From Parathalassolituus penaei (GTDB taxonomy: Bacteria; Pseudomonadota; Gammaproteobacteria; Pseudomonadales; Oceanobacteraceae), in assembly GCF_026626885.1 (NCBI RefSeq), contig NZ_JAPNOA010000018.1:62001-126000 (forward strand): 64,000 bases of DNA. Reading direction: 5' to 3'. Under the pieces are notes generated by a model. That model saw only the letters and a program-made list of their open reading frames with translations, was not told the origin of the DNA and made no database searches. This document shows positions 10,101 through 17,485 of this stretch, piece by piece; position 1 is the stretch's first letter, and each line of letters starts with the position of its first letter. The position numbers were made by a program, and so were the translations under genes.

Positions 10101-10301
10101 CTGTATGACAACTTTGGTGAGGATGAGGTACTGGTCAGCAAAATTGATTTGGCGATTCGTTTCACCAAAAAAGCGGATTGGAAAGGCAGCCGAATGAAAG
10201 AAAAAGAAATTGCCAGAGCCATCAAACAGGAAACGGCAGGCTACGACATCGACATTGATAAGGTGATCGAACTGGCCCGGAATCAGCGCGACTATGACTG
10301 A
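7191..10301 (+). CDS. hsdR: Type I restriction enzyme motor and nuclease subunit R
   Basis: Translocates DNA and cleaves it when the site is unmethylated. The 1036 residues run: N-terminal PD-(D/E)XK nuclease (RPDLVLY ... AVIELKRSS, about residues 137-152), SF2 Walker A GSGKSL (about 279), DECHRTQ (Walker B, about 397), FTGTPL (motif III), KLLTGFDAP and QAICRVNR (motifs V and VI), then the helical C-terminus that joins HsdM. GGGAG lies before the ATG. It is separated from hsdM/hsdS by the darTG module and an AT-rich gap. Confidence 0.95.
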   Translation: MSDVGQRERVTQNRVVQLFCKDLGYRYLGNWHSREGNRNIDNELLTPWLKQRGVGEVQLNRVFRELESAAALGEGKQLYDVNRAVYQLLRYGVKVSEGAGEKKQTVWLIDWKNPEANDFALAEEVSIQGELKKRPDLVLYVNGIALAVIELKRSSVSVSEGIRQNLDNQSQGFIRSFFSTIQLVMAGNDSQGLRYGVINTPEKFYLEWQEEADSLFDYKLDHDLQCLCNKRRFLQIIHDFMVFDAGIKKTCRHNQYFGIEAARRFIDRREGGIIWHTQGSGKSLTMVWLAKWIRENVTDSRVLLVTDRTELDDQIKSVFEGVGEDIYRTRSGADLVAQLNRNEHWLICSLVHKFGRYTDDDDDDRVSEQATQAFIAELNASLPAGFAPKGRLFVFVDECHRTQSGKLHKAMTAILPEALFIGFTGTPLMKKDKKKSLEVFGQYIHTYKFDKAVKDGVVLDLRYEARDIDQYISSPKKIDAWFESKTAGLSNIARSQLKQRWGSMQTLLSSRSRLAQIVDDILMDMETRPRLKSGRGNAMLVCSSVYQACTVYEMFSKTELKDKCAIITSYQPTASSIKGETTGAGDTEKLRKYQIYRKMLADFFGQTEDEASGRVAEFEQLVKEKFIKQPGQMKLLIVVDKLLTGFDAPSASYLYIDKQMADHNLFQAICRVNRLDDDGKEYGYIVDYKDLFKSLEKSIKDYTAEAFDGYDQDDVAGLLKNRLEQGREDLENALEMVRALCEPVPAPRDLKDYQHYFCGVSGENQDDLPEKEALRLSLYQFVAKLLRAWASLANEMKEAGFSASETEAIRAEVVHYEKMRDGIKLASGDALDMKRFEPDMRYLLDQYVRAEDSETLMDFEELGLLELIVERGITTGTQGLPADIRKDPEAMAETIENNVRKTIVDENPVNPRYYEKMSALLEELVQQRRQNAIAYQEYLEQIQALSRQVLHPNTARKAYPGTIQSSAQQALYDNFGEDEVLVSKIDLAIRFTKKADWKGSRMKEKEIARAIKQETAGYDIDIDKVIELARNQRDYD

Positions 10302-10315
10302 GCAGGTGACCAGAG

Positions 10316-11029
10316 TTGTCTGAGTTGGAAATTGCTGGTCTGCGCATGCAGGTCAACCGCAAAAATATCAAAAACCTCCATATCAGCGTATTACCACCAG
10401 ACGGCAGGATACGGCTGTCGGTGCCTCAGCACATGACGGACGTCGCCTTGAGAATGGCCGTGGCTTCCCGAATCCCGTGGATACGCAAGCAACAAAAAGA
10501 CTTTGCCAACCAACCCCGCCAGTCAGACCGCCAGATGGTGAGTGGTGAGTCTCATTACCTGTGGGGGCAAAACTACCGGCTGGATGTGATTGAGAAACGT
10601 GCGAAGCACCATATTGCACTGGGTGGCAAACACATGCGCCTGACGGTGTCGCCAGCGACAACGCTGGATAATCGTGTGCTGGTGCTGACCGAGTTCTATC
10701 GGGCCCAGTTGAAAGAGCGTATCGAAAACCTGTTGCCGAAATGGACAGCGCGGATGGACCTCGGCGATGTCAGTTGGGGGGTCAAAAAGATGAAAACCCG
10801 ATGGGGGAGTTGTAACGCCAAATCCCGTCGGATCTGGATAAATCTGGAGATGGCCAAAAAACCACCGGTTTGTCTGGAATACATCCTGGTCCATGAGTTG
10901 GTGCATTTACGGGAGCGTCATCACAACGATCGGTTTCGCGATCACATGAATCGCCTGCTTCCCGATTGGAAAGAGCGTCGACAGCAGCTGAATGCAACGC
11001 CATTAGGGTATGAAAACTGGCATTACTGA
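10316..11029 (+). CDS. YgjP-type M48/SprT-like metal-dependent hydrolase
   Basis: A 237-residue YgjP/DUF45 protein. The zinc-binding HELVHLRERHHNDRF (about residues 192-206) has HExxH plus a third downstream ligand, and TRWGSCN (about 161) is the other hallmark of the family. The TTG at 10316 lies 14 bases after hsdR and overlaps no gene. Members of this family very often follow hsdR, and their substrate is unknown. Likely the last gene of the restriction operon. Confidence 0.85.
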   Translation: MSELEIAGLRMQVNRKNIKNLHISVLPPDGRIRLSVPQHMTDVALRMAVASRIPWIRKQQKDFANQPRQSDRQMVSGESHYLWGQNYRLDVIEKRAKHHIALGGKHMRLTVSPATTLDNRVLVLTEFYRAQLKERIENLLPKWTARMDLGDVSWGVKKMKTRWGSCNAKSRRIWINLEMAKKPPVCLEYILVHELVHLRERHHNDRFRDHMNRLLPDWKERRQQLNATPLGYENWHY

Positions 11030-11617
11030 ATGGTGTTTGCGGTGGGCCTCGGTCTGGTGCGATTTGACGCCGTGCGGCTATTACCTGAGGAATGAATCCT
11101 GCTGAGTTTCGAGTAGGCTGATTGTTGTAAGTCAGGCCTGATGTAGTGGTCAGCCAATTCTGGACACTAGGGACACTCTGAATAACTCTGCACAGCTCTG
11201 CGCGAGTGCTGCAGCGCGTGTGAGCAAGGCGACGAACGCAGCGAAATGACGAACCAACCTGGCCGGGTCCTTTTCAAGTTCGTCAACACCGCTCAAACAC
11301 GCTGCAGCCCGCGCCCTTTGGGGCTTTCGGGATGGTGATGACTCGGTGTCGCCGGTTTTCAACGTAGCCCGCTATGCCATCAAACCGGCTTCGTGATTCA
11401 TCACCATCCCGATAAGCCAGAGCGGGCACCGAGTTATTCAGAGGGTCCCTAGGTTCTTCTTCCGCAGCATGAGGTCTGATTCTTGCTGAGTGTTTACATC
11501 CTTAGACGACACTTGTGATTGGTCGGCGATTCTCCGGCACTTCCCGACAGCTCCTGACAGCACCTGACATCGCCTGCAGGCAGAATCAGACGATACAGTC
11601 CTGCATGAGATCGATGA
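11030..11617. other. Intergenic region with MITE, promoter of EF-hand gene
   Basis: 588 bases without a supported gene. Most is the MITE-like element (11169-11450). The stretch 11451-11617 should contain the promoter of the EF-hand gene. It shows repeated CCTGACA/CACCTGACA motifs (11550-11572) of unknown meaning. Confidence 0.5.
11169..11450. mobile_element. MITE-like element with 19-bp terminal inverted repeats
   Basis: The left end GGGACACTCTGAATAACTC (11170-11188) and right end GAGTTATTCAGAGGGTCCC (11431-11449) are inverted repeats differing at one position, about 280 bp apart. TA lies directly outside both ends, a possible 2-bp target duplication. A second internal perfect inverted repeat of 15 bp (TCGGGATGGTGATGA, 11327-11341, and its complement at 11398-11412) lies near the right end. 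No transposase frame is present, so it is non-autonomous. The same ends recur at 36591-36643. Confidence 0.75.
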
Positions 11618-11899
11618 ATGAAAAAGCTGCTTACCAGTGTGTTGATGGTGTCCGGTGTGCTGATGGCCGCTGCGGTCCAGGCTGAGGATACTCCACCAAA
11701 ACCACCAAAGATTCCGACCTTTGGTGAGCTGGATACCAACGGAGATGGCAAGATCAGTCGCAAAGAAGCGGAAGCAGATCACATGTTGTCAGACCGCTTC
11801 AGCAAATTTGACGAGAACGGTGATGGTTATCTGGTATGGTCAGAAATGCCAGCGCCGCCAGCTGGCGATAAAAAGCCAAAAGGGTTGGCCTCTGAATAA
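11618..11899 (+). CDS. Secreted EF-hand calcium-binding protein
   Basis: A 93-residue precursor. Residues 1-22 are a signal peptide with a hydrophobic core ending in AVQA-ED. Two canonical EF-hand loops follow: DTNGDGKISRKE (about 39-50) and DENGDGYLVWSE (about 64-75), each with Asp/Asn/Glu at the calcium-coordinating positions. Probably a periplasmic or exported calcium sensor or buffer. It is monocistronic and followed at once by a strong terminator. No partner gene is evident. Confidence 0.85.
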   Translation: MKKLLTSVLMVSGVLMAAAVQAEDTPPKPPKIPTFGELDTNGDGKISRKEAEADHMLSDRFSKFDENGDGYLVWSEMPAPPAGDKKPKGLASE

Positions 11900-11900
11900 T

Positions 11901-11928
11901 AAAAAAGGCGTCTGTGACGCCTTTTTTA
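11901..11928 (+). terminator. Rho-independent terminator after EF-hand gene
   Basis: AAAAAAGGCGTC-TGT-GACGCCTTTTTT is a perfect 12-bp stem ending in a run of T, one base after the stop codon. The A-run on the other side allows it to act in both directions. Confidence 0.9.
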
Positions 11929-12036
11929 TTGAACTTCCTGTGGTCGTCTGAGCTGCTTTGAAAGCAACGACCGCTGTCTGAATGGAAGAGTGGCCTGGAG
12001 GTGCTGGCGAGACACGTTGTAACGTCTGGAGGTTCT

Positions 12037-12333
12037 ATGCCTATTCCTGTTTCAGTCCCGCTTGACCCGCTTGAGGGATGGCAGGTACTGGATGATCTGA
12101 TTCTTGATGCGCTGACTCGTCGTGGTGCCACTGGTGTGCTGATCGAAGAAGTGCGCTCCCGTATGAAGCTGGCGTGGGACGCCCATTGTTTCGAACATGT
12201 GCTGGATGTGGATGAGGCCGTTCTTGATTCGGTGGTGCAGCTGCAGAATGCCATGCAGGCTTATGTCACCCATCTGCTGTTTGATCGTTTGTTGCTGGAG
12301 ATTGAGCTGGCGCGTCTGCGTGGCTTGCGTTGA
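12037..12333 (+). CDS. Small conserved-looking protein of unknown function
   Basis: 98 residues, acidic, predicted mostly helical. I do not recognise the family. The ATG at 12037 was chosen because GGAGG (12028-12032) lies 4 bases upstream; an upstream in-frame start lacks a ribosome site. The C-terminal part is rich in Leu with heptad-like spacing (HLLFDRLLLEIELARLRGL), suggesting oligomerisation. No signal peptide or membrane segment is seen. It stands alone between the EF-hand gene and the LysR gene. Confidence 0.65.
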   Translation: MPIPVSVPLDPLEGWQVLDDLILDALTRRGATGVLIEEVRSRMKLAWDAHCFEHVLDVDEAVLDSVVQLQNAMQAYVTHLLFDRLLLEIELARLRGLR

Positions 12334-12547
12334 GTTCTGTCTGGTCGTCTGAATGGCTATTGCATAGCCGATTGAATAACCTTCTGAGTTTTCTGGGTAT
12401 TATATCTCTGACTGTCCGCTTTGCCGGGTTTTGGGGATTGTCAGACGATTTTAATCGGCATTATCACATCTTTGCGTTGTATTGTTCAGGAATCTGCAAC
12501 GGATTTCCCTGTATGATGGGCATCTGTCCCATCCAGCAAGGTGAAAG

Positions 12548-13444
12548 ATGGATCGTTTCCAGGAAATGCAGGTGTTTGTATCCGTGGTGGATGCCGCCAG
12601 TTTTGTTCGTGCGGCAGAATCCCTGGATATGTCAAAAGCAGCGGTATCCCGCTATATCAGTGATCTTGAAAGCCGTCTCGGCGTGCGTTTACTGCATCGT
12701 ACGACCCGGCGGTTATCCCTGACGGGCGAAGGCTCGTTATTTTATGAGCGATGCAAATCCCTGTTGCAGGAACTGGATGAGGCCGAACGTGAGCTGTCCT
12801 GTTCCGCTGCCGAAGTCGGTGGAGTATTGCGCATCAATGCCCCCGTGAGTTTTGGTGTGTTGTATCTGGCGTCGGCCTGGGCCGGATTTCGCAAGCTGTA
12901 CCCGAACGTGCAACTGGATATCACTCATAGTGATCGTGTGGTGGATCTGGTCGAAGAGGGTTATGACCTGGCGATCCGTATTGGCCAGCTGACCAGTTCC
13001 AGTCTGATTTCCCGTCGTCTTGGCACCACCAGTCTGGTGTTGTGTGCATCTCCTGAATATCTGCAAAAATCTCCGACGGTGACCTGTCCGGATGATCTTT
13101 TGAATCATTCCCTGCTGAGCTACAGCTACGCCAGTGGTGGTAACGAATGGCATTTTACCGGCCCTGACAGCGAGTCTCAGACTATTCGTTTCCAGCCTGC
13201 GGTACGCAGCAATACCGGTGATGTTTGCGCCACTCTGGCGCTGGAAGGTCAGGGGATTACCCTGCAGCCGCAGTTTATTGTGTCAGAGCATTTACGCTCC
13301 GGGCGTCTGGTGCCGATGTTGCCGGAATACACCGCACGTGAATCGGGGGTGTATGTGGTGTATCCAACGCGTCAATTCCTGGCACCCAAGGTGCGTGTGC
13401 TGATCGATTTCCTGGTGGAGTGGTTCGAGACTCCTCGCTGGTAA
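12548..13444 (+). CDS. LysR-family transcriptional regulator
   Basis: 298 residues. The N-terminal winged HTH (FVRAAESLDMSKAAVSRYIS then LESRLGVRLLHRTTRRLSLT, residues 3-62) is of the DmlR/AaeR subgroup, followed by a LysR substrate-binding domain (about 90-295). AAGGTGAA precedes the ATG. Such regulators usually control a neighbouring gene; here the next gene is a co-directional esterase 48 bases downstream, which could be co-transcribed. The effector cannot be told from sequence. Confidence 0.9.
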   Translation: MDRFQEMQVFVSVVDAASFVRAAESLDMSKAAVSRYISDLESRLGVRLLHRTTRRLSLTGEGSLFYERCKSLLQELDEAERELSCSAAEVGGVLRINAPVSFGVLYLASAWAGFRKLYPNVQLDITHSDRVVDLVEEGYDLAIRIGQLTSSSLISRRLGTTSLVLCASPEYLQKSPTVTCPDDLLNHSLLSYSYASGGNEWHFTGPDSESQTIRFQPAVRSNTGDVCATLALEGQGITLQPQFIVSEHLRSGRLVPMLPEYTARESGVYVVYPTRQFLAPKVRVLIDFLVEWFETPRW

Positions 13445-13492
13445 GTTTATGTAACCCCGAAGTCGGCCTGAGGGTCGTGTGGAGTAAAAGGT

Positions 13493-14140
13493 ATGCCGGA
13501 TTACGAACCCCAACATTCATTAGTGCTGAATCAGCCACAGCGCCCTCATCGCCTGTTGCTGCTTTTTCATGGTGTTGGATCATCGGCGCAAGATCTGGCT
13601 TCCCTCGGCACGCTGCTGGGGAATGAGGACCGGGACTGCATGGTGGTATCGGTGAATGCGCCGTTTCCGACCGATTTTGGTCAGGGCTGGCAGTGGTTTT
13701 CAGTCGGTTCTGTTACTGAGGAAAATCGCATTCGCCGGGTGGCAGAGGCCATGCCGCTGTTTGTGCAGTGTGTGCATTACTGGCAGAAGATGGCGCGGGT
13801 GTCCGCTGCTGATACCTGGCTGCTGGGTTTTTCCCAGGGCAGCATCATGGCGCTGGAGTCGCTGCGTGAGTCTTCGTTGCTGGCAGGGCATATTCTGGCA
13901 ATTGCCGGGCGATTGGCCCGACCTATCGATGCTGCCACCGCGGATACCCGTGTGAGTCTGTTTCACGGCGAAAGCGATGGTGTGATTCCGGTGCAGCACA
14001 GTCTGGATGCTTGCCGTCAGCTGTGTGCGTTGGGTTTGACCGCCTCAGTGCAAACTTTCAGCAAACTTGGGCATGGCATCAATCAGGAGATGTTGCAGGC
14101 GCTGGTGTCGGCTTTTCTGGATGATCCGCACCGCGCCTGA
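13493..14140 (+). CDS. YpfH-type esterase / phospholipase-carboxylesterase family
   Basis: A 215-residue alpha/beta hydrolase of the carboxylesterase/phospholipase family. LLFHGVGSSAQDL holds the oxyanion-hole HG motif (about residue 24), GFSQGS carries the nucleophile Ser (about 117), and an Asp in HGESDGVIP (about 162) and a His in KLGHGIN (about 196) complete the triad. No signal peptide, so cytoplasmic. Hydrolyses short esters or thioesters by family analogy; the natural substrate is unknown. It ends 11 bases from the convergent regulator gene. Confidence 0.85.
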   Translation: MPDYEPQHSLVLNQPQRPHRLLLLFHGVGSSAQDLASLGTLLGNEDRDCMVVSVNAPFPTDFGQGWQWFSVGSVTEENRIRRVAEAMPLFVQCVHYWQKMARVSAADTWLLGFSQGSIMALESLRESSLLAGHILAIAGRLARPIDAATADTRVSLFHGESDGVIPVQHSLDACRQLCALGLTASVQTFSKLGHGINQEMLQALVSAFLDDPHRA

Positions 14141-14151
14141 TTATCTGTGTT

Positions 14152-15240
14152 TCAGGAGGTCCCTGTATCGAACAGATCCTCCAGTGTAAAAACCTCGCCG
14201 CTGTGCTCGGCGCTATAACCGGCCAGCGCGTTCACGGACTGTCGAAACTCCTCACTGGCCAGCCGTTGCAGAAAGTTTTGCACGGTTGGCCATTCCAGTG
14301 TGCGCTGGTGACAGGCCAGCAAATACTGCTCACGTTCGATCGGAATAAACTCCAGGCCAAACTGGCTGGCAGCGGCTTGTACGCCAAAGCCGACATCGGC
14401 CATCCCCGCTGCCAAATGAGCCGCAACGGCTGAGTGGGTGTACTCCATCGGGCTGCCTTCCATGCGTTCAGTCAAATCCAGTTGTTGGCGACGCAATAAC
14501 TCTTCCAGCAGCAGACGGGTGCCGGAACCGGGTTCGCGATTGATAAAACGGATGTCGGTGCGCTCCAGATCACTCAGATGATGAATTCCAAGCGGATTGC
14601 CGGCTTGCACCATCAAGCCTTGCTGGCGGGTGATAAATCGGATCAGCCGATGCGCGCGTGGTTTCAGTACCTTTTCGACGCGGGCGCGCATCTCGCTGCT
14701 GACGGCTTCTTCGGGCAGATGGAAACCGGCGATATCACATTGATCCCGTGCCATCGCCGCCAGTGCGTCCGAGCCGTACCGGTACTGCAAATCCAGATCA
14801 AACCCTTCTGCAAAACGTGGCAGCAGTTCTACCGCATAACCGTGGCTGGCGTGCAGGCGCAGGCGTGGGCGGCTGCCTTCCAGCAGGCGCGACAATTCCA
14901 GATTGAGTTCCGAGGTGATGTTGTCGAGTTGTGGCTCAAGGCGGGCGATCACCCGTTTTTCGGCCCATAACAGTTTTTGCCCGAGGGCAGTCAGGCTGGC
15001 GCCGCGGCCTTTTTCGAGATCAACCAGCGGGGTGCCAAAAAATTCGGCCCATTTGTTGAGCTGGTTCCAGGCGTGCCGATAGGAGATGCCAGTCTGACGG
15101 GCGGCGCTGGTGAGTTTTTTATCCTGCTCAATATGTCGCAACAGGACAAACAGCTGCGGGTCCAGTGTGCGACCCTGATCATCGCGAAACGACCATGTCG
15201 GAACAATGCTGATGCGGTGAATGGGTTTAGGCTCGGACAT
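14152..15240 (-). CDS. ModE-type HTH regulator with periplasmic-binding-like effector domain
   Basis: About 362 residues. The N-terminus (about 25-110) has the ModE-type winged HTH: LLRHIEQDKKLTSAARQTG then SYRHAWNQLNKW. Residues 120-350 match the COG1910 substrate-binding domain related to periplasmic molybdate-binding proteins (NREPGSGTRLLLEELL, ADVGFGVQAAA). It is divergent from fdsGBA, so it probably controls formate dehydrogenase in response to molybdate, tungstate or formate. The ATG at 15240 is used; a GTG at 15252 in the same frame is possible, and neither has a clear ribosome site. A TATATA-arm palindrome lies in the shared promoter region. Confidence 0.82.
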   Translation of the reverse strand: MSEPKPIHRISIVPTWSFRDDQGRTLDPQLFVLLRHIEQDKKLTSAARQTGISYRHAWNQLNKWAEFFGTPLVDLEKGRGASLTALGQKLLWAEKRVIARLEPQLDNITSELNLELSRLLEGSRPRLRLHASHGYAVELLPRFAEGFDLDLQYRYGSDALAAMARDQCDIAGFHLPEEAVSSEMRARVEKVLKPRAHRLIRFITRQQGLMVQAGNPLGIHHLSDLERTDIRFINREPGSGTRLLLEELLRRQQLDLTERMEGSPMEYTHSAVAAHLAAGMADVGFGVQAAASQFGLEFIPIEREQYLLACHQRTLEWPTVQNFLQRLASEEFRQSVNALAGYSAEHSGEVFTLEDLFDTGTS

Positions 15241-15333
15241 CGGTATAGGCACTTTTTTTCATATTTTGAATAAATCCGGTCGATGGTAATTTGAGCGCCA
15301 CAATAATAGCAATGCACCAGCACTACTTCCGTG

Positions 15334-15359
15334 TATATAGGAACAAAAGTTCATATATA
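15334..15359. promoter_or_regulatory. ModE-like palindrome before fdsG
   Basis: TATATAGGAAC (15334-15344) and GTTCATATATA (15349-15359) form an inverted repeat with 10 of 11 positions matching and a 4-base centre. The TATATA arms resemble known ModE operators. It sits between the ModE-like regulator gene and fdsG, ending 19 bases before the fdsG ATG, so a bound protein would block fds expression. Confidence 0.6.
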
Positions 15360-15378
15360 GCTGGCAGGAGGGAACTCA

Positions 15379-15924
15379 ATGCACAAACCCGGTAGCGCAC
15401 CCTGGAACGCCAGTGACGCGCAACACATCATCGATCAACACAAGTCCAGGCCGGGTGCACTGCTGCCCATCCTGCATGCCATTCAGGATCACTTTGGCTG
15501 GATTCCTGATCAGTCGGTAGCCATGATTGCCACCGATCTGGGTGTCACTCGTGCCGAAGTTCATGGTGTGATCAGTTTTTACCATCACTTCCGCACCAAA
15601 GAGCCGGGTCGTCACGTGGTAGAAGTCTGCCGTGCTGAAGCTTGTCAGGCGCAGGGCTCGCGTGCTCTGGAAGCACATGCCAGGGCTTCGCTGGGCGTGG
15701 ATTACCATCAGACCACCGCCGATCAGACCATTACCCTGGAGCCGGTGTATTGCCTCGGCAACTGTTCCTGTGGCCCGTCTGTGCGTATTGGTGACGAGAT
15801 TCATGCCCGTGTGGACGCCAAACGTTTTGATGCACTCGTGGAAGAGCTGCGTACCGAACCGCTGACGCTGGCCTCTCTGGCTGCGCCGAATCTGGCCGTT
15901 TCCGAGCAGGAGGTGCCGTCATGA
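15379..15924 (+). CDS. fdsG: NAD-dependent formate dehydrogenase gamma subunit (NuoE-like)
   Basis: Diaphorase-side subunit of the soluble NAD+-dependent formate dehydrogenase; carries one [2Fe-2S] cluster. 181 residues, NuoE/thioredoxin-like: LLPILHAIQDHFGWIP (about 33), then the cluster Cys in EVCRAEACQ (about 88) and CLGNCSCGPS (about 127). AGGAGGG lies 7 bases before the ATG. First gene of the fdsGBA-fdhD-fdsD operon; its stop overlaps the fdsB ATG. Confidence 0.93.
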   Translation: MHKPGSAPWNASDAQHIIDQHKSRPGALLPILHAIQDHFGWIPDQSVAMIATDLGVTRAEVHGVISFYHHFRTKEPGRHVVEVCRAEACQAQGSRALEAHARASLGVDYHQTTADQTITLEPVYCLGNCSCGPSVRIGDEIHARVDAKRFDALVEELRTEPLTLASLAAPNLAVSEQEVPS

Positions 15925-17483
15925 GCTGGACCATTCATGTTCCATCGGACACCACCGCCCGTGCACTGGGTAGTGATCGTCTGGTATCCGGCATTCAGGT
16001 GCTGGCACGTGAAGCCGGTGTTGAGCTGCACGTGCGTCGCAACGGTACTCGTGGCCTCTACTGGCTGGAGCCGCTGATTGAAGTCGATACCCCGAACGGC
16101 CGTTATGGTTTTGGCCCGGTGAATGATTCCGACCTTGATTCGCTGTTTGCCAGTGAATTCTGGAAGGGTGAGGTGGATCATCCGTTGGCTCTGGGACTGG
16201 TGGAAGAGCTTCCCTACCTGAAGCGTCAGCAGCGTCTGACGTTTGCCCGTCTGGGTCGTATTGATCCGCTGTCGCTGGACGATTACCGCGCCCACGCCGG
16301 TTTCCGTGGTCTCGAAAAAGCCCTGACTCTGGCGCCACAGGCGATTGTGGATGCGGTTAAAGAGTCCGGCTTGCGTGGTCGTGGTGGTGCAGCGTTCCCG
16401 ACCGGCATCAAATGGCAGACCGTACTCGGTGCCAGTGCCGATCAGAAATACATCGTTTGTAACGCCGACGAAGGTGACTCCGGTACTTTCGCCGACCGTC
16501 TGGTGATGGAATGTGACCCTTATATGCTGATCGAAGGCATGACCATTGCTGGTCTGGCCGTTGGCGCAACCCAGGGTTATATCTATCTGCGTTCCGAATA
16601 CCCGCAAGCCTTCCGTACCCTCAACAGCGCCATCGAACGCGCCTGTGAAGCCGGTTTGCTGGGCGCCAATATTCTCGGTTCCGGTTCTGATTTCCATCTG
16701 GAAGTCCGTCTGGGTGCCGGTGCCTATATTTGTGGTGAAGAAACCGCATTGCTGGAAAGCCTTGAAGGCAAGCGTGGCATGGTGCGCGCCAAGCCGCCGC
16801 TGCCGGCACTCGTGGGTCTGTTTGGCCGTCCGACGGTGGTGAACAACGTGCTGTCGCTGGCGGCTGTACCGTTTATTCTCGATCAGGGTGCGGCTGCTTA
16901 TGCCGAATACGGCATGGGTCGTTCCCGTGGCACCTTGCCATTCCAGCTGGCGGGTAACGTCAAGCAGGGTGGTCTGGTGGAGCTGGCCTTTGGTCCGTCG
17001 CTGCGCGAGCTGATGTTTGAATTTGGCGGCGGTACCCGTAACGGTCGTGCGCTGCGTGCGGTGCAGGTGGGTGGCCCGCTGGGTGCCTATCTGCCAGAAA
17101 GCCAGTGGGATACTGCGCTGGATTATGAAGCCTTTGCCAAGGTCGGAGCGGTGCTCGGCCACGGTGGTGTGGTGATGTTTGACGATACCGTTGATATGGG
17201 CGAACAGGCTCGTTTCTCAATGGAATTCTGTGTGGCGGAGTCGTGTGGCAAGTGCACGCCGTGTCGTATCGGTTCTACCCGCGGGGTAGAAGTGATCGAC
17301 CGCATTCGTGCTGGTGAACAGGTAGAGGCTAACCTTGAACTGTTGTCCGACCTCTGCGACACCATGCTGAATGGTTCATTGTGCGCCATGGGTGGCATGA
17401 CACCGTTCCCGGTGCAAAGTGCGATGAAACACTTTGGTGAAGACTTCGTCAAAAACGCATCCGCCGCTGAGCTGGAGGCCTGA
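15921..17483 (+). CDS. fdsB: NAD-dependent formate dehydrogenase beta subunit (NuoF-like)
   Basis: Binds FMN, NAD and a [4Fe-4S] cluster and passes formate electrons to NAD+. The 520 residues combine a thioredoxin-like N-terminal extension (about 1-110) with a NuoF core: GRGGAAFPTGIKW (about 154, FMN/NAD), CNADEGDSGTFADR (about 180), GAYICGEETALLESLEG (about 267), and ESCGKCTPCRIG (about 436) for the iron-sulfur cluster. ATGA overlap with fdsG; the fdsA ATG follows 2 bases after its stop. Confidence 0.95.
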   Translation: MSWTIHVPSDTTARALGSDRLVSGIQVLAREAGVELHVRRNGTRGLYWLEPLIEVDTPNGRYGFGPVNDSDLDSLFASEFWKGEVDHPLALGLVEELPYLKRQQRLTFARLGRIDPLSLDDYRAHAGFRGLEKALTLAPQAIVDAVKESGLRGRGGAAFPTGIKWQTVLGASADQKYIVCNADEGDSGTFADRLVMECDPYMLIEGMTIAGLAVGATQGYIYLRSEYPQAFRTLNSAIERACEAGLLGANILGSGSDFHLEVRLGAGAYICGEETALLESLEGKRGMVRAKPPLPALVGLFGRPTVVNNVLSLAAVPFILDQGAAAYAEYGMGRSRGTLPFQLAGNVKQGGLVELAFGPSLRELMFEFGGGTRNGRALRAVQVGGPLGAYLPESQWDTALDYEAFAKVGAVLGHGGVVMFDDTVDMGEQARFSMEFCVAESCGKCTPCRIGSTRGVEVIDRIRAGEQVEANLELLSDLCDTMLNGSLCAMGGMTPFPVQSAMKHFGEDFVKNASAAELEA

Positions 17484-17485
17484 TC

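Noticed and set aside
11150-11362. 70-codon minus-strand frame in the MITE as transposase remnant
   Set aside because: No DDE-type motif or similarity to a transposase that I could recognise; too short.
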